Assembly: GCF_030272615.1 (NCBI RefSeq)
Contig: NC_081410.1
Span: forward strand, 123,059,140-123,123,139
DNA: 64,000 bases
From: Cryptomeria japonica
Lineage: Eukaryota; Streptophyta; Pinopsida; Cupressales; Cupressaceae
Reading direction: 5' to 3'
The notes under the pieces were generated by a model. It was given only the letters and a program-made list of their open reading frames with translations, was not told the origin of the DNA and ran no database searches. Position numbers and translations under genes: made by a program. The first letter of the stretch is position 1; each line of letters opens with the position of its first letter. This document shows positions 11,688 through 24,000 of the stretch, in pieces.

Positions 11688-12796
11688 GAGTCATAAGAAG
11701 CATTAAAGTATACAGCAGTGCGTTAAAAGTAGTTATTAGAGAAGCATCGAATTAGTAAGTGAAAGGACATGGTCCATGTGCTGACCAATGTGCACTTCCA
11801 AAAGGTGCGATTTGACTTTAAATACTCTCCAAGTAGTGCAATTCCTAAAGGAAAAAAGAATATTGTCTTCCTTAAAAAAGGGTACGATTTGCATTAGAGA
11901 TTATATTATTATTGTGACTAACAACAAACAATCAACAAAGAGAAAGATACGTCTCTTGAATCTGAAAAGGCATATATCTTAGAAGGATATAAATAAAGAT
12001 TAGAAAAGGAGTTTGAAGGTATGGAAGGAAAATAGAAAGAAAAAAAAAAGCTGAGAATCGTGTCTCAGAAAATTATTGAGATTTGAGATCTGCTTGCCAA
12101 GGATTATAACCTGGTAAAAGGGAACAGCCTGGTACGTTGGCTGATCCATATAATATGATCCTATTTTAAGCAATATAAACAGTAATATAAGTCAGAAATA
12201 TCTGACATGTAATGTAAACTAATCAGAAAAATTTAATAATGAAAATCAGAATATATATATATATAACAATAATAGATTGCAAATCAGACAGAACTCTTAA
12301 ATAAACATTAAAGAGAATATGAATATACTATTCATTCTTGCTATTACTGTCAGTATTTAAGGACATGGGAATGAGATGTTCCAAAGAGGGGCAGTCTAAA
12401 TCCAAGCAATAGGCTAAGTCCCAAGATAGGGTAGGGATCAGCGTCCTGTAAACTTTGAGGGCATAGTCCCAAGATAGGGTAAGGGCTTGGATCTGTAAAC
12501 TTTGAGGGAACCTATTGTAGTTGGCCTCTAAGCGCTTTGGTAACACACATATCCTCCTTCCTTAAAACTGAAGCAGTAACAAAGGATGGTAATTGCATTA
12601 AGAGTTATGGAAGACAATCTTTATTATCTAATATGGTTGATGAACAATTTACTTATTAATAATTGATAAATTAATTGAACTATGGATAGCACAGATTTGA
12701 TTCATATAAAAACAGATTTGTCTCCTAATCAATTTAGTTTAAGTCATGAGTATATTGAAATAGATTAATTATGTTAATCAGGTAGGGGACATTACA
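11688..12796 (+). repeat. 5' LTR, left end missing
   Basis: It aligns with 15213-16134 from TATTAAAGTATACAGCAGTG onward and ends GGGGACATTACA at 12796. It retains about 245 bp (roughly 11961-12190) that the 3' LTR has lost. The first about 225 bp of the LTR, present at 14987-15212, are absent. Confidence 0.85.
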
Positions 12797-12798
12797 AT

Positions 12799-12817
12799 TG
12801 GTATCAGAGCTATATCC
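12799..12817 (+). promoter_or_regulatory. primer-binding site (initiator tRNA-Met type)
   Basis: TGGTATCAGAGCTATATCC starts two bases after the LTR end at 12796. This is the standard plant Ty3/gypsy primer site. Confidence 0.92.
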
Positions 12818-12929
12818 TGCCATCCTGTGGAAAGCTAGGTTGATGCAAACCAGCCAAAGAGCACAAAGAGCTTTAGAAAGGGAAAGGAGAAAACTTTCAG
12901 CAAATTCCAATCCCAATCAAAACAATCAT

Positions 12930-14197
12930 ATGGCTGAACCAACAGGTGATGAGATGAGGACATTTATGGAGCTAACAACAAGACATTAATGGAACAAAAT
13001 GAAAGAACCCAAGTCCTCATGAAAGCCTTGCAAAACATGAATACTCCAATCAATGATCTTAGACTGATTTCTAGTGGAAGGGACATTAGTACAAATCCTT
13101 CAGAAAAGAATAGTAGATCATCCACACCTAAGTTACCAAAACCAACCTTCCTACCAAGAAATGATATACCAAGGGAGGAAGAGGAAATTAATCCTGTCAA
13201 TATCAGCACTGAAGAAATAGCAGAAGCCTACACAAATTTAAACCCTGAGGTAAGAAGAACCATATCATTCAGAGAATTTTGTGAAGCAAAAAGACATGAG
13301 AACCCGAGGAGAAAAATAGGACATTCAAGGAAGGACTTAAAACATAAGATGAATAAGGTAACACTTCCGAACTTTGATGGGTCGGATAAAATTACAGCCC
13401 ATGCTTGGTTGCAGAAACTAAACACTTATCTCATCCTTAGCCCCATGACCGAAGAGGATGCAGTCCAATTTGCTGTCCTGCACTTGGAAGGCTTAGCCCA
13501 CAAATGGTGGCACCATGGGATCCTCACCCAAGGGCACCAAAATATAGCCTCTTATGAAGAATTCTCACAGAAATTGATTAAAAGGTTTGACCGGAAACAT
13601 CCCCAAAAAGACTTCAAAGATTTGACTCAGCTAAAAGAGCTAGGGACAGTTGATGAATACATTACTAACTTTCAACGAATTGCAGTAAGAGTTACAGGGA
13701 TTGATGAAGATAGGCTAACCTATCTATTTGTTGAAGGGTTGAAAGAATCATTGAGAGGGTTAATGGGTGCCCTCAATCCAATAATCCTAGATGATGCTAC
13801 TGAAAAGGCCTTAAGACTAGAAACATCATCCCTAAATGACAAAACCCCAAATGATCATACTAAGATTTTCCACTAAAAGGATAATCACTGCAAGGTCTTC
13901 ATAGACAAAGATGAGCTTAAGAAAAAGAATTTATGTTTCAAATGTCAAGAGCCTTGGGAACGGGGGCACCATTGCCATAAAGGTGGATCGGACAGAAAAA
14001 GTTTGTGCTATAGATGTAAGGAAAGATGGGAACCTGGTCATAAATGTAAAAACCAAGCCTATCAGATAGAGGCAATTTCTGAGAAAGAGCGTGAACAGAA
14101 TCCTAGCAAGAAAACAAGGTATGACGAAGGAGATCTTAAGAGCATACAATCAAAAGAAAAAGGGAAGACAAACAAATGGAGCTTTACGGAAGAATGA
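12930..14197 (+). pseudogene. gag: Ty3/gypsy gag polyprotein, broken
   Basis: Gag is the structural protein that assembles the retrotransposon particle and binds its RNA. A start at 12930 gives a short N-terminal piece, which shifts frame near 12987 into the main frame (12989 on). That frame carries a polar N-terminal region and then a Retrotrans_gag-type core, with LPNFDGSDKITAHAWLQKL and a Trp-Trp pair (LAHKWWHHG). It ends in the family's usual leucine-rich part. A TAA at 13874-13876 interrupts it. The same frame then continues to 14197 through two knuckles of the form C-x2-C-x7-H-x-C (CFKCQEPWERGHHC and CYRCKERWEPGHKC). Nothing downstream resembles protease or polymerase. It is inactive as it stands: one probable indel and one nonsense codon. 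Confidence 0.88.
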
Positions 14198-14388
14198 ACC
14201 CAGTAATCATGACGCCATCCTATCCTTAAGATCTAGAAGCAAAAATCTCCATAATAAAAATTGTAATATGTCAACTTGAAGGTTTCCTTGTCAAATAAAG
14301 AACAACCTTTTCATTAGACATTGCAGAGTAAACATGAATCAATACTAGGCAATGAGAAGGAATCTAAACAATACATGTATTAATTTGT

Positions 14389-14600
14389 ATGCTCCCTGTT
14401 TGCATATATCCATGTGTATACTCTGTGTTTTCAAGTGTATGCTCCATGTTTGCATATATCCATGCGTATGCTCTGTGTTTTCCATGTGTATATTCTGTGT
14501 TTTCAAGTGTATGCTCCATGTTTGCATATATCCATGCGTATGCTCTGTGTTTTCCATGTGTATACTCTGTGTTTTCAAGTGTATGCTCCATGTTGGCTCT
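14389..14600 (+). repeat. 24-bp minisatellite in 72-bp higher-order units
   Basis: About three 72-bp blocks, each made of three related 24-bp parts built on TATGCTCCATGTTTGCATAT, CATGCGTATGCTCTGTGTTT and CATGTGTATATTCTGTGTTT. Because 24 and 72 are multiples of three, at least five frames on both strands stay open through it. These are repeat artefacts, not genes. It sits where pol should be. Confidence 0.88.
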
Positions 14601-14973
14601 ATATTTTTAGTTAATCTAGGATATATGAATATCAAGAAGGAATAAAAGATAATATGACTTTATCTAGAGATCGTTGCATTTGGGGTCATAGATGTGTGTC
14701 ATGATTCTAATACTCATACATAAGTTCTTACCTTAACGTAAGAGACATCTATGATATTGTGCAACATTTACATTTTCAGATGATAAGGAAGGGAAGATGA
14801 GAAGAAACTTGTTGTAAGATTACAAAACCTTGTAAATTCCCAATCATTAGTTAAGATAACCCACAGTGAATTAAGAACGTTATATATACATTGAGGAACT
14901 AAGGGGCTAGTTTTGGGATCCTTCCATTTAAGGGATTTGGTTAAACTATCATTGCTTGAGGACAAGCAAATTT

Positions 14974-14985
14974 AGGAAGGGCGGA
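14974..14985 (+). promoter_or_regulatory. polypurine tract
   Basis: AGGAAGGGCGGA lies directly before the 3' LTR and after the common Ty3/gypsy phrase TTGAGGACAAGCAA. It primes plus-strand DNA synthesis in this class. Confidence 0.75.
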
Positions 14986-14986
14986 C

Positions 14987-15536
14987 TGTAATATCCCTAC
15001 GTAAATATTAATATTTCCGACCTTATTAATTTATTTATTATATAACCAATTTCCATTTTTTTTATTTAATCAATGCCTAATATTTAATAAATTAATTTAG
15101 TGTCTAAATATTAATTTAATAAATTAATTTAATGTCTAAATATTTAATAAATTAATTTAATGACTAAATATTAATTTATAATCAATAATACCCTAAACCC
15201 CAAAGCATGATCGATTCATGAAAGAAGTATTAAAGTATACAGCAGTGCGTTAAAAGTAGTTATTAGAGAAGCATCGAATTAGTAAGTGAAAGGACATGTC
15301 CATGTGCTGACCAATGTGCACTTCCAAAAGGTGCGATTTGACTTTAAATACTCTCCAAGTAGTGCGATTCCTAAAAGAAAAAAGAATATTGTCTTCCTTA
15401 AAAAAGGGTACGATTTGCATTAGAGATTATATTATTATTGTGACTAACAACAAACAATCAACAAAGAGAAAGATACGTCTCTTGAATCTGACATGTAATG
15501 CAAACTAATCAGAAAAATTTAATAATGAAAATCAGA

Positions 15537-15572
<36 letters not shown>

Positions 15573-16134
15573 ATAATAGATTGTAAATCAGACAGAACTC
15601 TTAAATAAACATTAAAGAGAATATGAATATACTATTCATTCTTGCTATTACTGTCAGTATTTAAGGAGATGGGAATGAGATGTTCCAAAGAGGGGCAGTC
15701 TAAATCCAAGCAATAGGTTATGTCCCAAGATAGGGTAGGGATCAGCATCCCGTAAACTTTGAGGGCATAGTCCCGAGATAGGGTAAGGGCTTGGATCTAT
15801 AAACTTTGAAGGAACCTATTGTAGTTGGTCTCTAAGCGCTTTGGTAACACGCATATCCTCCTTCCTTAAAACTGAAGTAGTAACAAAGGTTGGTAATTGC
15901 ATTAAGAGTTATGGAAGACAACCTTTATTATCTAATATGGTTGATGAACAATTTACTTATTAATAATTGATAAATTAATTGATCTATGGATAGCACAGAT
16001 TTGATTCATATAAAAACAGATTTGTCTCCTAATCAATTTAGTTTAAGTCATTACAATCCATTACAATCCATATAAAAACAGATTGGATAGCACAGAAATA
16101 GATTAATTATGTTAATCGGGTAGGGGACATTACA
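14987..16134 (+). repeat. 3' LTR of the gag-only element
   Basis: It starts TGTAATATCCC and ends GGGGACATTACA. Near its start (15070-15185) AATTAATTTAATGTCTAAAT is repeated. An AT microsatellite lies at about 15539-15567. Relative to the 5' LTR it lacks about 245 bp between two copies of ATCTGA, and carries an extra 45 bp near 16053 made of partial copies of its own end (ATTACAATCC twice). Confidence 0.88.
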
Positions 16135-16507
16135 ATCCACAATTTTGGAAACACAATTTCCTAGTCTGTAAAGCCTATGAATATTGTAAATGCATGTAAA
16201 GTTTTCCCCCAAAATCTTTAAAAAGCTTTTCACTTGAGGAATGTAATACATAAAAGATGTGACTTGGTGGTAGCAAAATATACACCAATCAAAGAGTAAA
16301 TGGAAAATATTTAAATGCAAAATCTGCAAAACGCTTTTCCCTTGAGGAATGTAAAATATAAAAGATGTCACTTGGTGGTAGCAAAATATACACCAATCAA
16401 AGAGTAAATGGAGAATATTTAAATGCCAATTATTCTGCATTTCTAAATTGTGTGTTGTCTAAAATCATAATGGGATTACAAAAATTCAAGGACAACTTAG
16501 ATTCAAG
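16135..16507. repeat. 108-bp direct tandem duplication
   Basis: 16213-16320 and 16321-16428 are adjacent copies sharing CACTTGGTGGTAGCAAAATA and ACACCAATCAAAGAGTAAAT. The rest of the interval holds no recognisable gene. A minus-strand frame running through it (16440-16051) is a by-product of the duplication. Confidence 0.8.
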
Positions 16508-16790
16508 AAATTATATTTTTTTAAATAATAAATACTCTTAATATCAAAATTAATATGAAGGCACATAAGCAAGACAAACCAAAGCAATATCTCACAAGCA
16601 TGATATGATGTTGGTTTCCCAACAAACACCATTACTTTGTATCACCATCAAATTATATTTTTTTAAATAATAAACTCTCTTAATATCGAAATTAATATGA
16701 AGGCACATAAGCAAGACAAACCAAAGCAGTATCTCACAAGCATGATATGATGTTGGTTTCCCAACAAACACCATTACTCTGTATCACCAC
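16508..16790. repeat. 142-bp direct tandem duplication
   Basis: 16508-16649 and 16650-16790 are nearly identical, sharing AAGGCACATAAGCAAGACAA and TGATATGATGTTGGTTTCCC. Only a few substitutions separate them, so this is one of the younger duplications in the window. Confidence 0.88.
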
Positions 16791-17220
16791 TACCACCCAA
16801 TAAAACACTTTCTCAATACATTTCCCAACAAAACACCATTACATTCAGCTGATTGGTGGACATTTGGAGGTTATTTTTTGGGGGTTGACCCTTGTATATT
16901 TTTCTGGCTTTTCTCACTTTTTTGTTTTTGCTTTATGCCTAGGGCCATATTTACCCCATTCCTTTGCTTGTGTAGTTGATGTACATTTCATTCCCGTTGA
17001 TCTATGTTGGTCGTTTGTGGACATTCTAGCACATGCTTTATCAACATGCAAGATGGGGAAGAATATTTTGACAGACTCCATGTAACATCTATTAGACTTG
17101 ATTTAGCCCTTGTCTGCCCAATATAGTTGAATCTCTTAGCAGACAAAAGCAACATGACAAAGGAAAAATTAAGCCAACGCTGCATCTGCATCACCTCATT
17201 CAAAAAGTCTACCAAGATTC
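16791..17220. other. no gene recognised
   Basis: Short open stretches only, with no motif. GATTC at 17216-17220 is the left flank of the next LTR. Confidence 0.4.
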
Positions 17221-17731
17221 TGTAATGTCCCCACTTTGAAATATAATTTAATAATAAAATAAAAATACAAAAGAATAAAAATTAAAATTAAATTAAAATA
17301 AAAAAGAATATAATTAAAATTTGATTACAGTTAATGAATGATCAAAAGGCATGAAATGATAAGTTGTGACTCCCCCACATATGAGGTATAAAAGGGAGAA
17401 GAGAACTCATTTGAAGGGGGATAATTTGGGGAATCGGAGGGGCAGATCAGATTTAAATGAGAAGTGCAGATCTGATTGTGAAAGGTTGTGTCCCTTTCAA
17501 AGGGCAGAAATAATGAAGAGTTGCACTCTTTCAAAGGGGGCTAGTGGTGAAAGGGTGTGTCTCTTGCCAAAGGGCATACATGATGAAAAGATGTGACCTC
17601 TCCCTCACATTGAGAGATATAAAGGAAAGGAATCAAAAGCATCCAAGGACATCACCATCGATCAGATAAAATTAGATCAGAAATGTTGCTAACTTACAGG
17701 CAGTAACATCTGTGCTCTTGGTGGTATGCAT

Positions 17732-18046
17732 TATTAAAATAATGTTATATCTATTCTATAATGGTCATCTTCTATTCTTAGTAGTCATCTTAGTTGTCGA
17801 CTTATTTAGCTTTTTAGTCGACTTATTTAGTTTGCTTAGTCATTTAAGTGTAACTATTGCTTCTTTTATAAGAACGCATAGTTTGCTTTTTAGTTTTAGC
17901 TTTATTTAGCATTTTAAGCTGTTTTAATCTTTAGTTTAACGGTTCATTCTTTTTAGAACACCATCTTGTAATTCCTTTATATACGCTTGTATATTCGTTA
18001 TTAACTAATTCAATATCATCTGATTATTTGAGCAATCAATTTTTCA
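17732..18046 (+). repeat. 5' LTR, copia-type element
   Basis: It begins TATTAAAATAATG rather than TG and ends TTTTTCA. It contains duplicated GTCGACTTATTTAG blocks and TTATATACGC as a likely TATA. Confidence 0.85.
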
Positions 18047-18062
18047 TGGTATCAGAGCGGGT
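18047..18062 (+). promoter_or_regulatory. primer-binding site
   Basis: TGGTATCAGAGCGGGT abuts the LTR end with no spacer, as is usual in plant Ty1/copia elements. Confidence 0.88.
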
Positions 18063-18779
18063 CAATGGGACATTTTAAAGTTTGGCAAATTTTTTAATAA
18101 AAATTCATCGAGCCTTTCTACCTGGAATATTTTTCTAGAAATTTTTTCATTTTGGAGTTTTTTTTTGGCTTCCTTGTTTGGAAAATCGAAGGGTTTTCTG
18201 TCTACAAGTTCGAGGGTTTTTGCACTATTCACGGATTTTTGGCAAGTTTTCTGAGGTCGTGATTTTTTTTGTTCCTGCAAATCACAGATTTCATTTGGAC
18301 GGATTTAGGGCTTCGATTTTTCCATATCCCGTGACTTTTCTTTTGTGAAAATCACAGGTGAGTGCCAATTCTTTTTCCCGAAGGCTTTTTTGGCATCATT
18401 TTTGTCTACAGACGTTTTTTTTGCGCCACCGGTTGTAATTTTCGTGCAATTTTATGCACGTGAGGACAATCTATGTTTTTTGTGACCCGAGAAAATTTTC
18501 AGCGGCCGCGTTTGTTTCCTAGTCTATGGGCCACGACGGAAGGCGTTTTTCCTGGTTTGTGGGTCTTTGAGCTGCAACAAAAGAGTATCTTTCACAAGCA
18601 CGATTTTTTGGTGACAACCTGCATGTTTTTCACAATTTCATAGAAAATCATCGTTGTGTGTGACGCAATTCTGTTCTGTGTTTTCAAAAAAATTCTTTCT
18701 CTACGTTTTGTGATTGTTTTTTTCAGTCCCAAAGGGTTTCTTTCTAGTTTAGTGATGGGTTTTATTAATTTTTTCCTTA

Positions 18780-19150
18780 AGAATTTTCGTCGGGTTTTTA
18801 TTATTTTTCCCTTTAAAAAAATTTATTTTTGGGTTTTGATAATTTTTTTCCAAAAAAATTATTCTGGGTTTTTATAATTTTTTTTCTTTAAAAAAATTAT
18901 TTGTTGGGTTTTATGGTTTTTTTGCCACAAAAAAATCATAGGAGGGTTTTCATGATTTTTTCCTGAAAAATTGTTTGAGGGTTTTCACGATTTTTTCCTA
19001 AAAAATTGTTCATAGGTTTTCTTGATTTTTTCCTCAAAAATTGTTTTTTGGTTTTTTCGATTTTTTCCTCAAAAAACATCTGTAATTCACGAAGTTCAAG
19101 TGGGATTTTGTGATTCGCGAATTTTTCAGGGTTTGACGGTTTTTTCCTCA
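18780..19150 (+). repeat. degenerate T-rich repeats in the element interior
   Basis: At least eight diverged units of about 35-60 bp, built on GGGTTTTCATGATTTTTTCC then a short A-run (AAAAATTGTTT). They were possibly derived from one unit by slippage. No stable reading frame crosses them. Confidence 0.6.
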
Positions 19151-19510
19151 AAAATCGTGTTTTGTTGCAGTCAGTTTTGGGTCACACTGCTAGGGCGAAC
19201 ATCTGCAACCGTGGTATCTTGCAGTCTGTTTTGGAGTTGCTGGAGCAAACAATGCTCAGTACTCTTCTGCAAAAGGGTTTGCTGATTTTTCCTCAAAATA
19301 ATGGTTTCAAGCTTTAGTAATTCACATATGCCAAATCTCTAATTCATGTGTGAGGTTACATCAGCTTGGATAGCTTTTGGTACTCTTGGTCATTTACATT
19401 CTGCAAATCCTGGGAGGGTCTCCATAGCAGCAGAGTGTTCTTTGCATTTGTGATCAAAAGACCTACAGTGTCTTATGTAGGGTATTGAATACGATGACCA
19501 TTACAGAGGG

Positions 19511-19833
19511 TATTAAAATAATATTATATCTATTCTATAATTGTCATCTTCTATTCTTAGTGGTCATCTTAGTTGTCGACTTATTTAGCTTGTCAGTCGA
19601 CTTATTTAGTTTGTTTAGTCTTTTAAGTGTAACTATTGCTTCTTTTATAAGAACACATAGTTTGCTTTTTAGTTTTAGGCTTTTTAGCTTTATTTAGCAA
19701 TTTAAGCTTTTTTAAGCTCTAGTTTAACGGTTCATTCTTTTTAGAACACCGTCTTGTAATTCCTTATATAGGCTCGTATATTCGTTATTAACTAATTCAA
19801 TATCATCCGATTATTTGAGCAATCAATTTTTCA
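19511..19833 (+). repeat. 3' LTR, copia-type element
   Basis: This is the mate of 17732-18046, differing by a handful of substitutions and short indels. It starts TATTAAAATAATA and ends TTTTTCA. Confidence 0.85.
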
Positions 19834-21077
19834 TGCATCGAACCATGAAGGCAAGAAAGAATATAAGAATTTAACAGTGATTATATCAATCAATGGTAGC
19901 AATTATGAATAACAGCGACTCCACATACAATCTTTCTTATGCTGGTCAATGATTAACATGGGTCCACTCCCTTCAAACTCGACCAACTCTTCTAAATTAG
20001 AAAGTCAATTCAGATTACAGTGATCAAAGGATGCAATTCCAATTTCAGCGATCAGGTGAATCAGAGCTTATGAGGATGCTATCGTAGTCAGCGAGTTCAA
20101 ACCAAAGATTAGTCAAAGTTACGATTTGATTGCAAGGTGCAGTTTAAGAATACGGCTTAATAAAATGATGCGATTCCTACAAACAACAAAGTTGAAAGGT
20201 CAGCAAATTAATATAAAGACCAAGTTACCTCTTAACTAATCAAAGACTAAAGGTACGATCCATTTGAAGTGGTGCGAACTTACATAAGAGGGGGATTTAT
20301 ATTTGAACATACTAGACACTCAGATTGAACCAGAGACTTTATAGTCGTGGTTGCACGATTTAGGAGATTGTTAAATAAAAAACATCACCATAATAATACC
20401 GCAGAAGTAATAAAAATGAATCTGAATCAGCGATCCAATATCGCATAAGCATTAAGTCAAACATCTGAAACAACAGTAATTTGATATCAGACTAGATCGA
20501 TTAGCAGAAGTATAATTCGCATATATTATAAGAAGATATCAGGAACAGCATATAGTCTCAAGAACCGTGACAGTTATCCTTGCATATGCACCAAGCATTA
20601 TCAAGTTATATATATACTTCATATCTGAATAGATAAGAATTGCACTCATATTGCATATACATCAGAAATAGGACTCTTGTTTATACGCAAATGATATATC
20701 ATATCCATAGCGTTCAGTACTGTTTGATACTAAGATAAGGATCATAATATCCACAACCCGGATAAGGCTTTATGTGTTGCAGATCAGAACATTGCATTCA
20801 TATTAAGAAGATTCAGATAAAGCAGTTCATACACATACTTGATAAGTATTCATATCAACCTTATAGTCCAAGGCATTTGGATATAGGACCAAACGTTGCA
20901 AATTAAATATCATTAGTTGACATTGCATTAATAATAAGGAAGTTGATATTGGCAACAAGCACATTGTTACTATTCAAGTTCTTTAGAATACAAGATTTAA
21001 TAAAAAGAAGTCTCTTGCAATCGAAATTTAAGTAAACAGTCCCATAATCTTAGGAGAGTACATAAGGGGACATTACA

Positions 21078-24000
21078 TATTCAATAGACAATTTCCTGAC
21101 CTATATAGAGCATGTTGAAATGAGAGATTTTGATATGGGAGCTTAGAAAATCCACTAAGAAGATGAATGCATATAATAATTAAGGGGAGGAAAGGTTAGA
21201 TAATTGTAAATGGTAGATGTCAAAATAATGGTACTTTCAGAACAATGATAATGCCAATAGTGCATCTCAAAGCTTACCTATCACAATCATGTGAAAGCTT
21301 GATATTATTTCTCACTAGATGAATGTAGCAAGTGAGAACATATTAGTTGTTTGCGAGAAAGATCATTCCCAATAATTGCAATATTCAGTTTGTTACCTTT
21401 CATACTTATAATCTTGGATGTCTGGAAGTCAATGAGAAGCTGTGTTATGAGTTACATCCAGAACAGTGGAATGCTATACATGCTACTCTATTTTTTATTA
21501 GATCTATCTTAAGATTGAATCAAGATATGTATTCTTACAATAAAAAACATGTATATGAACCCCATTTAGCATAACACTTATAATTAACCTTTATCATCTA
21601 TTACATCTTTCATTTAAATTACTTATGCATTTCTCAGCATTCTCGTCAGCTAAACACTTTGCATCAAATCAAAGTGCAAGTGATGGCTTTTATTCGGATT
21701 GAAATAATAAGTACTCTAATTAATGAAACTACCACTACATCCCATCTAAGCAAGCAACTCCTAGAGTGATGAACAAGGAGATCCCAAATGCAAAAGGCAA
21801 AAATTAGATACGAACAAGGAAGAAGACATGAAGAAACAATGACAAACATTTAATATTCTAGACTTTGCAGAAATGTAACGAACATAGCCCCTCTTTCTAT
21901 TGCTTATGTACCGAATCCTTGCTATAAAAACAAATTTCATTCACATCAACTAAATGAAAATGAAATAATAGCTAAAACTGGAATTAAACTACCTGTTATG
22001 TTTGTGTCTCTGGGCATGCCCACTAAAATGAAAATGAAATAATGGCTTAAAATGAAATTAAAATACCTGTTATGTTTGTGTCTCTGGGCACATCCACAAG
22101 CAACGCATGTCCTATTTTCATCAGAGATAAGGTCCATTGAGAAAGTAATTATAAGAGTTTAAGATGGATCTAGAAAAAAATTATAAAATGCAAATTTCAC
22201 TTCAATTTCTACATAATTTCTTATTTCGTTGAAGATTTCAGCAGTCATGTGGAATGCATAAACAAGAATAGTATATGGTATATGGTATATACAATGTCAC
22301 ATTTATTTAGTACTATTCAGATCATCTTTCACAGGAATATTCAATAGTAGAAATCGTTGCTAGAAAAGTAGTTTGGATTTATCTTTGAAATAAAGTATCT
22401 GGATTTATTAACTGAATGATGAGCAAGAGACTTCTACACGCCAAACACATAGTAGTAACAGTGGCAATATCTAGATCTACTGATTGTTAAGATGATGTAG
22501 AAGCTATTGGAGTAGACATGCTTATCCAATGGATCCATGTAAATATTTGTATTTGTCTGCATATATTCGTATAGGTGTAGCTATGTGCATGGAGCCAATG
22601 AGCATATTTCAGCCACAATTTGGTCATAACATATGGGATTAGTCTGAAATTTTATAAAAATATTTCCCGTGATGTTTGTGAGATCTCCATAAATGTCAAA
22701 GTCAAGATTCACCCGTTTGACCCCTCAAATGTCCAAAAATCAGTACATCTAATAAAGCCAAAATTGAAAGTGTAGATTATTGTCATAATAATTCACAACC
22801 CTAGCAAAAATCAGCTCAAAAGTTTTCCGTTTGGGCCACAAAATGTTCGGGTGGTAAACTGAAAATTTTGGATTGAACTAACGAGAAAAGGTGTCCAAAC
22901 ATAAAAAATGACAGCCGAAAAAGTTATTCAAATGCTTCCACATTATCATAAACTCTCGAAACGCATACAATATCAGTAACATATAGATTTTGCAAAGAGT
23001 TACCAAGGCATGATCTAGCTAATTGGAGCAAAACTAGAAACTAAATCAGTCTTGCAAATAAAGATATTCCACAGAAGGAAGGAAAGGCATCTACATGTAT
23101 ATATGGTTATATGTCTTGTATGAATCAGAACATGTAGGAAGGGGAAAGACAGCAGTTGTATGGCAGGGGAAATAGTCAATTCCATAGCAGGAGAAGATAA
23201 GGCTATTTCATAGTAGAGTTGTTTCTGTACTGTGTTTCATAATAACCATTGCCATTGCTTTCCCCACTTTGGTGTCTCCAGGGTAAATCTCCTTCTTGTG
23301 CTTTTTGTGTACTTGCCCATTGGATTTTTCATTTACATGTAATTGTGAATTGTCATATAGGTAGGATAAACTCTTGGAATTAGAACAGCTCTCTAAATAT
23401 TTTAGGCTTGAAACATATGCTGTACAAGATAATTAAGACCATGTAGATAGTATGTGCACATTCACAGTTCTCTTCTGTATAAGGATAAATGGGACGGCTT
23501 GTTGTATTCCATGTCTCAAATCAGCTCATGTATGTTGAAATTCAGTAACAGAGGCACTAATTTGTCAGCAGAGCATACCTTGTGAATTTGTGGCAAACAT
23601 AGCTTGGCAAGTTTATGAATTATGTATGATCTTGATGATTTGTTCTTCTATCTAACTCTCTAGATTGTGATTTGCATTTTTAGCCTATAAACTATGTTTT
23701 AATTTTGAAACTTCTAAACTTTTATTTATTTTGATATTTTCATGATTCCCCTGTTTTACTGGTTTAATCTCTTTATGCACCAAAAATCAATATTTGTTTC
23801 TATTCCTATATGTTTTAATTTTTCTTTTTTTAAAGATGATTCCATGTAATTTTGGAGCCAGGGATTCTTGAAGAATCAGCACTTAACATTTCCATTTCTA
23901 TTTTTGAGTAAATTGTTAGCATTTGAATCCACACCTTTCAATGCAACACAAAACGAAACAGATGTATGGTAAAATCACTCTTCCGATCAACAAAGAAAGA

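Larger units (their letters stand above)
11688..16134 (+). mobile_element. Ty3/gypsy element, gag only, 5' LTR truncated
   Basis: The order is a 5' LTR missing about 225 bp at its left end (11688-12796), a primer-binding site, a broken gag, a 24/72-bp minisatellite, a polypurine tract, and a full-length-start 3' LTR (14987-16134). Protease, reverse transcriptase, RNase H and integrase are all absent. Gag has a Retrotrans_gag-type core and zinc-knuckle-like repeats. These, with the initiator-Met primer-binding site and the phrase TTGAGGACAAGCAA before the polypurine tract, place it in Ty3/gypsy. No left target duplication can be read because of the truncation. Confidence 0.85.
17732..19833 (+). 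mobile_element. small non-autonomous Ty1/copia-type element, TSD TGCAT
   Basis: It has 315-323 bp LTRs (17732-18046 and 19511-19833). A primer site at 18047 and a polypurine-like CAGAGGG before the 3' LTR mark its ends. TGCAT is duplicated at 17727-17731 and 19834-19838. The 1.46 kb interior has no gag-pol. Instead it is T-rich, with a run of diverged repeats from about 18780 to 19150. The size and content fit a terminal-repeat or large-derivative parasite element mobilised in trans. Assignment to copia rests on short LTRs and the ATGGTATCAGAGCGGGTC primer context, so it is an inference. Confidence 0.85.
17221..21077 (+). mobile_element. solo LTR (Ty3/gypsy type) split by a copia-type element
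   Basis: It begins TGTAATGTCCCC and ends GGGGACATTACA, perfect 12-bp inverted termini. Flanks are GATTC on the left and TATTC on the right, a target duplication with one mismatch. Removing 17732-19833 and one TGCAT leaves an LTR of about 1.75 kb. Its second half resembles the LTRs at 1295, 4422 and 41280. TATA-like motifs (TATAAAAGG near 17387, TATAAAGG near 17619) lie in its first half. Confidence 0.75.

Noticed and set aside
14345-14645. Cys-rich or His-rich small proteins on both strands
   Set aside because: All are translations of the same 24/72-bp minisatellite; openness follows from unit length.
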